Shown piece after piece: positions 1-10,119 of a stretch of 64,000 nucleotides of DNA. Origin of the DNA: an uncultured Spirochaetia bacterium (lineage in GTDB: Bacteria > Spirochaetota > Spirochaetia > SZUA-6 > Bin103); contig CATQHW010000002.1 of assembly GCA_958296075.1 (NCBI GenBank), forward strand, positions 372,001-436,000, in the 5' to 3' direction. The stretch's first letter is position 1. Each line of letters opens with the position of its first letter. Both the position numbers and the translations under genes were made by a program. Under the pieces are notes generated by a model. It made no database searches. It was not told where the DNA came from and saw only the letters and a list, made by a program, of their open reading frames with translations.

Positions 1-2582
<2,582 letters not shown>

Positions 2583-2586
<4 letters not shown>

Positions 2587-3371
2587 CCCGGCAGCTCTGC
2601 GAAGTGGCAGCCAACCGCGTGGTGGCGCCCGATCACCACGTGCTGACCCTGTCCTGCGGTCTGGGCGCCGGTTTCGAGCCCGGCCAGTTCGTGCAACTCG
2701 GCGTAGAGCCGGCGTACCTGCCGCGGCCGTTCAGCATCCTGCGGGCCGACCGGCGCCATCTGGCCGTTCTGTCCAAGACGGTCGGCGCCGGCACCCGCGC
2801 GCTCTTCGCGCGCACGCCGGGGCAGCGCGTGTGGGTGCTGGGGCCGCTCGGACGCGGTTTTCGCTGCGGCGGCGCGGCAGACTCGATCCTGGTCGGCGGC
2901 GGCGTGGGCGTGCCGCCGATCTACGCGTTGGCCGAACGGCTGGCGGGGAAGGGTGCAGCGCCCCGCGTGATCGCCGGCGCCCGCACGGCCCATCATCTGC
3001 TCCTGCACCGTGAGTTCGCCGCGCTGGGCGTCGAGGTCGGCGTGATGACCGACGACGGCAGCGCCGGCGGCCGCGGCACGGCCGCGGATCTGCTGGCGGA
3101 GTGGCTGCGCGCGGGCGGTGGGGACCCCCGCGTCTACGCCTGCGGTCCGGCGCCGATGCTGGCCGCGGTGGCCGCGATCTGCCGGCGGAGCGGCGCGCCG
3201 TGTCAGGTCGCGGTCGAAGAACACATGGCGTGTGGCTTCGGCGCCTGCCAGGGGTGCGCGGTGGCGACCGCGGCCGGCGGCTACGAGCTGGTGTGCCGCG
3301 ACGGCCCGGCCTTCGACGCCGGGCGGCTGGCATGGCAGCGTCCGCCGGCGGAGGCGCGATGGTCGACCTGA
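2583..3371 (+). CDS. pyrK: Dihydroorotate dehydrogenase electron-transfer subunit, PyrK-like (FAD/NAD and 2Fe-2S)
   Basis: [18 protein letters not shown] and C-terminal [19 protein letters not shown] start overlaps the carB stop. Confidence 0.9.
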
Positions 3372-4333
3372 AGACCACGATCGCGCGCGGGCTTGCCGCT
3401 CCGAACCCGGTGCTGCTGGCCTCCGGCACGTGCGGCTACGGCCGTGAGCTCGAGCCGTTTCTGCCGCTCCGCGAACTGGGCGGCATCGTCACCAAGACCG
3501 TCACCCTGCGCGCGCGCGCCGGCAACCCGCCGCCGCGGATCACCGAGACGCCGTCCGGCATGCTCAACGCGATCGGCCTGCAGAACGTGGGGGTCGATGC
3601 GTTCTGCCGGGACAAGCTGCCGTACCTGACCGAGCTGGGCGTGCCGCTGCTGGTGAGCGTCATGGGGCATACGGTGGAGGAGTTGTGCGCGGTGGTGCGG
3701 CGCGTGTGCCGCGATCGCGGCCTGAGCGCGCGGACCGGTTTCGAGCTCAACCTGTCGTGCCCGAACGTCGCCTATGCCGACGCGCGCATGTTCGCGCACG
3801 ACCCGGAGCTGGTCGCGGCCGCGGTCGCCGCGGTGCGGGCGGTCACCGATCGGCCGGTAGTCGCCAAGCTGAGCCCGGAGGTGCCGGACGTGGCGGTGTA
3901 CGCGGCGGCGGCCGAACGGGCGGGCGCGGACGCCGTCACGGTGATGAACACGATCACCGGCATGGTGATCGACGTGCGCACGCGCCGTCCGGTGCTGGCC
4001 AACGGCACCGGCGGCCTGTCCGGGCCGGCCATCCTGCCGATCGCGGTCCGGCAGGTGTTCCAGGCGGCGCGCGCGATCAATGTCCCGGTGATCGGCGTGG
4101 GCGGCGTACGCACGGCCGGCGACGCCCTGCAGATGATCGTCGCCGGGGCGTCGGCGGTGCAGGTAGGCACCGCGTCGTTCGTCGATCCGGCCGCGGCGAT
4201 CGCGGTGCGCGACGGCATCGCCGGCCACGTGCGCGCCGAAGGCGGGTCCCTGCGCGATCTGATCGGCTCCATCCGCTGGGGCGCGGAAAGCCGTGATCGG
4301 CCGCGGCCGGTGGAGAGGCGTGCGGCCGGTTGA
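3359..4333 (+). CDS. pyrD: Dihydroorotate dehydrogenase catalytic subunit, class 1B
   Basis: ELNLSCPNV, KLSPEVPDV, NTITGMVID, GVGGVRTAGDALQMIVAGASAVQVGTA; ATG overlaps the end of pyrK. Confidence 0.95.
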   Translation: MVDLKTTIARGLAAPNPVLLASGTCGYGRELEPFLPLRELGGIVTKTVTLRARAGNPPPRITETPSGMLNAIGLQNVGVDAFCRDKLPYLTELGVPLLVSVMGHTVEELCAVVRRVCRDRGLSARTGFELNLSCPNVAYADARMFAHDPELVAAAVAAVRAVTDRPVVAKLSPEVPDVAVYAAAAERAGADAVTVMNTITGMVIDVRTRRPVLANGTGGLSGPAILPIAVRQVFQAARAINVPVIGVGGVRTAGDALQMIVAGASAVQVGTASFVDPAAAIAVRDGIAGHVRAEGGSLRDLIGSIRWGAESRDRPRPVERRAAG

Positions 4334-4404
4334 GCGCGCCGGGCTTGCCGCGGGCTATGCGGCGGCTCGTTTTGGCATTAGTATATAGGTATCGACTCTC
4401 GATT

Positions 4405-4429
4405 GCGCCGATCTGAACGCGATCGGCGC
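4405..4429 (+). promoter_or_regulatory. Perfect 9-bp inverted repeat in the leader of the DEAD-box helicase gene
   Basis: GCGCCGATC-TGAACGC-GATCGGCGC, downstream of an AT-rich TAGTATATAGG patch at about 4380-4389. Confidence 0.5.
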
Positions 4430-4568
4430 GGCGTCCGCACGCCCGGCCCGCGACGTCGTGGTCGCGCCAGACCGGAAGGCGGACGCCGACTACGTCGGCC
4501 GGGCGGTGATCGCCGCCCCGGATTCGCCGGCGCCCTCGAACGACTCATGGAGTAGACCTACAGATCAT

Positions 4569-6146
4569 ATGAAGTTCACCGAGCTCAACCTGGATCCGGC
4601 GATTCAGGCGGGAATCCGCGAAGCCGGATTCGTCGAATGCACCAGCGTCCAGGAACGCACCTTCGAGTATTCGCTGGAAGGGATCGACGTGACCGTGCAG
4701 TCTCAGACCGGGACCGGCAAGACCGCCGCGTTCCTGATCTCCATCTTCGAACTATTCCTCAAGGAGGAGTACTTCGACGACCGGTTCGCGCTGATCGTCG
4801 TCCCCACGCGCGAACTGGCCGTGCAGATCGAGCAGGAGGCGCGCCTGCTCGGCAAGCACCTCGACTTCAAGACGGCGTGCGTGTACGGGGGCGTGGGTTA
4901 CGAGGATCAGGAGCGCAGCCTGCGCGAGGGCGTCGACATCATGATCGCCACGCCCGGCCGGCTGCTCGACTTCGACCGCTCCAGCAAGGTGCCGCTGCAC
5001 GACGTCGGCGCCCTGGTGATCGACGAGGCGGATCGTCTGTTCGACATGGGATTCATGCCCGACCTCCGCAAGATCCTGCGCAAGGTGCCGCCCGCCACAG
5101 AGCGGTGGACCATGCTCTCCAGCGCCACCCTGGACGGCCGGGTACGGAACTTGGCGTGGCGGGACATGAGCAAGCCGGCGGAGATCGCCATCGAGCCGGA
5201 GCGGATGACGGTCGATACCGTCACGCAGAGCCTCTACCACGTCACCAAGCAGCAGAAGCTCAGCCTCCTGCTCGGCCTGCTGGAGCAGGAGAAGCCCGAC
5301 AGCGCGCTGATCTTCACCAACACCAAACACGCCGCCGAGCAGGTGGCGCGCCGGCTGCGCATGAACGACCTCGAGGCGGAGTTCATCATCGGCGACCTGC
5401 CGCAGAAGAAGCGCCTGAAGCTCATCGATCAGCTCAAGGCCGGCAACCTGCCCATCCTGGTCGCCACCGACGTGGCGGCGCGCGGGTTGCACGTCGACGA
5501 TCTTCACTTGGTGGTCAACTACGATCTGCCGGAGCATACGGAGAACTACGTGCACCGCATTGGCCGCACTGCCCGCGCCGGCAAGCGCGGCAAGGCGATC
5601 TCCCTGGTGTGCGAGGAGTTCGTCTACGGTCTGCAGGCGATCGAGGAGTTCACCCGCAAGCCGATCCCGGTTGCGCGGGCGGCCTCGGAACTGTTCGTCA
5701 CCGACCGTTCCGCCGGCGTGCGCGTGCCGCACGGTCCGCGCCACCGCCCCGGTGACCGGCCGGCGCGCGACCGCCGCCCTGCCGCCCGGCCGGCCGCCGC
5801 CGGCCGCCGCCCAGCGGCGGCGCACGATCGCCGTCCGGCAGGCGCGCAGGATCGCCCGCCCGCCCGCCCGCCCGCGCCGGGCCGTGACGCCCCCGCCCGG
5901 CAGCCTGCGCGCGCCCCGGCCGCGGTTCCCGCCGCCGCCCACTCCGCCGATCGCTCTGGTGAGCGCACCGCTCCCCGCGCCCCGAACGGCACGAACGGGA
6001 CGGAGCCACGACTCGCCGCCGATCCTGCCGCCCCGCCGGCTCGGAAGCCGTCGCCGGCGGCGTCCGTTCCGCCGCCTGCGCCGGAGAAGCGTTCGCTGCT
6101 GGGGCGCCTGTGGGGGCGGCTGACCGGAGACGGCGCGGACGCGTGA
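4569..6146 (+). CDS. DEAD-box ATP-dependent RNA helicase with a low-complexity Ala/Pro/Arg tail
   Basis: SQTGTGKTA, PTRELA, DEAD, SAT, HRIGRTAR motifs; ATG at 4569. Confidence 0.94.
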   Translation: MKFTELNLDPAIQAGIREAGFVECTSVQERTFEYSLEGIDVTVQSQTGTGKTAAFLISIFELFLKEEYFDDRFALIVVPTRELAVQIEQEARLLGKHLDFKTACVYGGVGYEDQERSLREGVDIMIATPGRLLDFDRSSKVPLHDVGALVIDEADRLFDMGFMPDLRKILRKVPPATERWTMLSSATLDGRVRNLAWRDMSKPAEIAIEPERMTVDTVTQSLYHVTKQQKLSLLLGLLEQEKPDSALIFTNTKHAAEQVARRLRMNDLEAEFIIGDLPQKKRLKLIDQLKAGNLPILVATDVAARGLHVDDLHLVVNYDLPEHTENYVHRIGRTARAGKRGKAISLVCEEFVYGLQAIEEFTRKPIPVARAASELFVTDRSAGVRVPHGPRHRPGDRPARDRRPAARPAAAGRRPAAAHDRRPAGAQDRPPARPPAPGRDAPARQPARAPAAVPAAAHSADRSGERTAPRAPNGTNGTEPRLAADPAAPPARKPSPAASVPPPAPEKRSLLGRLWGRLTGDGADA

Positions 6147-7036
6147 GCTCGACCGGGGCGACCGTCGTCTCCGGAGCGGATGTTGCAGCCACCATACGAA
6201 AGGACGTGCGCGCGCGCGCCGCGGAGATGGCGTCCGCCGGCCGGCCGCCGCACCTCGACGTCCTGCTGATCGGCGACGATCCCGCGTCGGCCTGGTATGC
6301 CGGGGCGAAGCGCACGCTCGGCCGCCGGCTCGGCATCGACGTGCGGATCGTCCGGCTGGCCGCCGAGACGCCGGCATCCGAAGCGGCCGCCGCGGTCGGC
6401 CGCGCCAGCGACGACGCGGAGGTGGACGGGGTGATCGTCGAGTTGCCGCTGCCGCCGGGCATACCGTTGCCTCCTCTGTGCGACCGTCTGGACCCGGCCA
6501 AGGACGTGGACGGCATCACCCCCGCCAACCGGGCGGCGCTCTTCGACGGGCGCGAGGACCGGGCGCTCCTGCCGGCCACGGCGCTGTCGTGCATCCGCAT
6601 GATCGAGCGCTGTGGCCGGACCGTGCGCGGCGCGGCGGTCGCGGTCGTCGGCCGCGGACCGACCGTCGGCCGTCCTCTGGCCGCCGCGCTGATCACCCGC
6701 CACGCCACCGTCACGGTGTGCCACACCCGCACGCACGACCTGAGCCTGGTCCTCCGCGAAGCGGAGGTGGTGGTCGCCGCCGCCGGGGTGCCGCGTCTGG
6801 TGACCGGAGCGATGATCCGGCCCGGCGCGGCGGTGATCGACGCCGGCACCAACCAAGTCGGAGACGATCTGGTTGGTGACGTGGAGCGCGACTCGGTGGC
6901 CGCGGTCGCCGGCGCCCTGACGCCGGTTCCGGGCGGCGTGGGCACGGTCACCACCGCCATGATCATGGCCAACGTGATACGGGCGATCGACCTGCAGCGC
7001 GCCGGGGAAGGATCGGCCGGGGTCGCCGCACCGTGA
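6143..7036 (+). CDS. folD: Bifunctional methylenetetrahydrofolate dehydrogenase / methenyltetrahydrofolate cyclohydrolase
   Basis: DGVIVELPLPPGIP, PAKDVDGITPANRA, VVGRGPTVGRPLAAALI, VIDAGTNQV; GTG overlaps the helicase stop. Confidence 0.95.
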   Translation: MSSTGATVVSGADVAATIRKDVRARAAEMASAGRPPHLDVLLIGDDPASAWYAGAKRTLGRRLGIDVRIVRLAAETPASEAAAAVGRASDDAEVDGVIVELPLPPGIPLPPLCDRLDPAKDVDGITPANRAALFDGREDRALLPATALSCIRMIERCGRTVRGAAVAVVGRGPTVGRPLAAALITRHATVTVCHTRTHDLSLVLREAEVVVAAAGVPRLVTGAMIRPGAAVIDAGTNQVGDDLVGDVERDSVAAVAGALTPVPGGVGTVTTAMIMANVIRAIDLQRAGEGSAGVAAP

Positions 7037-7665
7037 ACATGCTGGCGCTGCCGGTGTCCGAGTTCCTGGCGCAGGCGGCGTCCCGGAAGCCGGCGCCGGG
7101 CGGCGGGGCGGTGGCCGCGGTGGCCGGCGCCGGGGCTGCGGCGCTGGTCTCCATGGTGGGCGAGCTGACCGCCGGCCGGAAGCGCTACCGTGCGGTGGAG
7201 GACGAGGTCGACCGGCTCCGCGGCCGGGCGGTGGGCGCCATGCAGGCGCTGCAGGAGGCCGCCGTCGAGGACGGCGCCTCGTACCAGGCGTACCTGCGCG
7301 CGTCGGCCATGCCGCGGGACGGCGCCGCTGCGATCGAACGGCGTGCGCGGGAGGTCGCCGCCGCCGTGGTGCGCATGACCCGCGCGCCGCTGGCGACCGC
7401 CGAGCGCTGCGCGGAGGTGTTGGCGCTGGCTCGGGAGCTTTCGCCGATCGGCGCCGCGCACGCCATCAGCGACGCCGGCGTGGCCCTGCAGTTGGCGCAT
7501 GCCGCGCTGCGGTCAGCGCTGTTGACGGTCGACGTCAACCTGCCGTTCCTGCGGGACGAAGAGATGGCCGATCGCATCAGAACGCGCAGAACCGAGCTTG
7601 CGACGGCAGCCGATGACGATCTTTGTGAAGGAATGAAGGCGGTTTCCGAACGTCTGGCCGTCTGA
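7033..7665 (+). CDS. Cyclodeaminase/cyclohydrolase family protein (FchA/FTCD-C-like)
   Basis: ASRKPAPGGGAVAAVAGAGAAALVSMVGELTAGRKRY and the downstream helical domain. Confidence 0.88.
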   Translation: MNMLALPVSEFLAQAASRKPAPGGGAVAAVAGAGAAALVSMVGELTAGRKRYRAVEDEVDRLRGRAVGAMQALQEAAVEDGASYQAYLRASAMPRDGAAAIERRAREVAAAVVRMTRAPLATAERCAEVLALARELSPIGAAHAISDAGVALQLAHAALRSALLTVDVNLPFLRDEEMADRIRTRRTELATAADDDLCEGMKAVSERLAV

Positions 7666-7700
7666 AGCACCGACTTCCTGTCGATACCGTCATGTTCCGA

Positions 7701-7719
7701 TCAATCATCTCCTGATTGA
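7701..7719. repeat. Perfect 7-bp inverted repeat 3' of the cyclodeaminase gene
   Basis: TCAATCA-TCTCC-TGATTGA. Confidence 0.5.
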
Positions 7720-7805
7720 ACCAGAGTTTGCTAAATTTACGTTTATACATTCACGATCAGATACATCGATGGTCCGCATGATGACAGTTCCGCCCGCGGC
7801 GGCGC

Positions 7806-7850
7806 TTGACCGTGCCGAGATCGCTCCTGTATACTTCTTATTTACAGGAG
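7806..7850 (+). promoter_or_regulatory. Sigma70-type promoter with overlapping dyad upstream of ilvB
   Basis: TTGACC (7806-7811), 18-nt spacer, TATACT (7830-7835); 8-bp dyad CTCCTGTA (7824-7831) / TACAGGAG (7843-7850) spans the -10 and the Shine-Dalgarno. Confidence 0.65.
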
Positions 7851-7857
7851 TGAAGCG

Positions 7858-9585
7858 ATGGCTATGACCGAAAACGGCATCGAAGGCGGGCATGTTCTTA
7901 TCAAGTGTCTGGAACAGGCGGGGATCAAGCACGTGTTCGGCCTGTCGGGCGGGGCGGCGCTGCCGATCTTCGACGCACTGGTGGCGACCGGCACCGACAT
8001 GGAGTTCATCCTGGTTCGCCATGAGCAGGGCGCCGCACACATGGCCGACGGCTACGCCCGCGCCACCGGCAAGCCGGCCTGCGTGTTGGTGACCAGCGGT
8101 CCGGGCGCGACCAACACCCTGACCGGCATCATGACCGCGCACATGGATTCGGTGCCGATGATCGTCGTCTCCGGGCAACAGGTGACGTGGATGCTGGGCA
8201 AGGACGCCTTTCAGGAGGCGGACATCTTCGGCGTGACCATGCCGATCGTGAAGCACAGCTACCTGGTCAAGGAAACGGCCGACATCCCCCGCATCGTGCG
8301 GGAGGCGGTGCACATCGCCACGAGCGGCCGCCCCGGTCCGGTGCTCATCGACGTGCCCAAGAACGTCAGCCAGGGGCCGTTCCTCGGCTCCATGGAACCC
8401 GAACTGGATCTGCCGGGCTACCACGTGCCGGAGCTGACCGACCGGGAGTCGATCCACGCCATCGCCGAGGCGTTCGGCAACGCGCGCCGGCCGGTGTTGC
8501 TGATCGGGCATGGCGCCCTGATCTCGGGCGCGCACGAAGCGGTGCGCACGCTGGCCGAAAAGCTGCACGCGCCGGTGACCACGACCCTGCTCGGCAAGGG
8601 GGCGTTTCCGGAGACCCACCCGTTGTCGCTCGGCATGCTGGGCATGCACGGCACCGCGTACGCCAACAAGGCGGTGATGGAGTGCGACCTGATCATGTCG
8701 GTCGGCTCGCGCTTCGACGACCGCATCGTCGGCGAGCCGAGCAAGTTCTGCCTGAACGCGACCAAGATACACATCGACATCGACGAGGGTGAGATCGGCA
8801 AGATGATCCGGCCCGACCTGCACTGCGTGGCCGACGCGCGCGTGGCGCTGGAGGAGCTGATCAAGCACGTCGGCCGACTGGAGACCGAGGAGTGGCTGGC
8901 CACGCTGCAAGGCTACAAGCAGCGCTATCCGCTGAAGTACCGCAAGCAGGGCGGGCTGAAGATGCAACACGTGATCGACGAGCTGTACCACCTGACCGGC
9001 GGCCGCGCGATCGTCTCCAGCGACGTCGGCCAGCACCAGATGTGGGCGGCGCAGTTCTACCTGACCGATCATCCCGACAACTGGCTCTCCTCCGGCGGCG
9101 CCGGCAGCATGGGCTTCGGCTTCCCGGCGGCGATCGGCGCGCAGTTCGGCAGGCCGGACGACCTGGTGGCGGCGATCGTGGGCGACGGCGGCTTTCAGAT
9201 GACCATGGCGGAGCTGGCGACCGCCTGCGTCCACAAGCTGCCGATCAAGGTGATCGTGCTCAACAACCACTACCTGGGCATGGTCCGGCAGTGGCAGGAG
9301 CTCTTCTACGACGAGCGGGAGAGCGGCGTGGACCTGGAGGGCAACCCGGACTTCGCCAAGCTGGCGCAAGCGTTCGGCGCCCTGGGGCTCAACCTGCGGC
9401 GCCCCGGCGACGTGCGCAAGGTTCTGACCAAGGCGTTGGAGCACCAGGACGGTCCGGTGGTCATCAATGCCGAGGTGGAAAAGGCCGACAACGTCTACCC
9501 CATGATCCCCTCGGGTCAGCCGCTGGAGACCATGATCGTCGACCGGCCGCGCACCAAGCTGGCCAAGCCGGTGGGGTCGACCTGA
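7858..9585 (+). CDS. ilvB: Acetolactate synthase large subunit (ThDP enzyme)
   Basis: FGLSGGAALPIFDAL, RHEQGAAHMADGYARATGKPACVLVTSGPGATNT, VGDGGFQMT..NNHYLGMVRQWQELFY. Confidence 0.94.
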   Translation: MAMTENGIEGGHVLIKCLEQAGIKHVFGLSGGAALPIFDALVATGTDMEFILVRHEQGAAHMADGYARATGKPACVLVTSGPGATNTLTGIMTAHMDSVPMIVVSGQQVTWMLGKDAFQEADIFGVTMPIVKHSYLVKETADIPRIVREAVHIATSGRPGPVLIDVPKNVSQGPFLGSMEPELDLPGYHVPELTDRESIHAIAEAFGNARRPVLLIGHGALISGAHEAVRTLAEKLHAPVTTTLLGKGAFPETHPLSLGMLGMHGTAYANKAVMECDLIMSVGSRFDDRIVGEPSKFCLNATKIHIDIDEGEIGKMIRPDLHCVADARVALEELIKHVGRLETEEWLATLQGYKQRYPLKYRKQGGLKMQHVIDELYHLTGGRAIVSSDVGQHQMWAAQFYLTDHPDNWLSSGGAGSMGFGFPAAIGAQFGRPDDLVAAIVGDGGFQMTMAELATACVHKLPIKVIVLNNHYLGMVRQWQELFYDERESGVDLEGNPDFAKLAQAFGALGLNLRRPGDVRKVLTKALEHQDGPVVINAEVEKADNVYPMIPSGQPLETMIVDRPRTKLAKPVGST

Positions 9586-10115
9586 TGGTGCCGGCGAACG
9601 GCCGCGCGGGCGGCCCGGCGGAGGAGCGGCCGGTGCGCACGTTGAGCGCTCTGGTCGCCAACAAGCCCGGTGTCCTGGCCCGCATCGCGCAGGTGTTCGC
9701 GCGCCGCGCCTACAACATCGAGTCGCTGGTGGTCTCGCCGGCGCAGGACGGCGTCTACTCGCGGATGACGATCGGCGCCTCCGGCGACCCGCACGGACTG
9801 GATCAGATCATCAAGGGGGTCAACAAGCTGGTGGACGTGATCCACTGCTTCGACCACACCTTCGACCGCGCCGTGGTGCAGGAGCTGGCGCTGGTGAAGA
9901 TCGCCTGCGCCTCGGACCAGCGCACGGAGGCGCTGCAGGTCTGCGATCACTTCGACTGCAGCACGGAGGATCTCACCGAGCAGTCGATGATCCTCAAGTG
10001 CACCGGGTCGTCGGAGAAGGTCGACGCGCTGCTCGGCATGCTCAACAAGTTCGGCATCGTCGAGATGGTACGCACCGGCAAAGTTGTGATGGCGCGGGGC
10101 GGGGAAGTAACCTGA
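9585..10115 (+). CDS. ilvN: Acetolactate synthase small (regulatory) subunit
   Basis: ACT domain: RTLSALVANKPGVLARIAQVFARRAYNIESLVVSPAQD; overlaps the ilvB stop. Confidence 0.93.
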   Translation: MVPANGRAGGPAEERPVRTLSALVANKPGVLARIAQVFARRAYNIESLVVSPAQDGVYSRMTIGASGDPHGLDQIIKGVNKLVDVIHCFDHTFDRAVVQELALVKIACASDQRTEALQVCDHFDCSTEDLTEQSMILKCTGSSEKVDALLGMLNKFGIVEMVRTGKVVMARGGEVT

Positions 10116-10119
10116 CGGC

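Noticed and set aside
7705-9444. 579-aa minus-strand ORF opposite ilvB
   Set aside because: Antisense to a confident gene; no domain features and it runs across the ilvB promoter.
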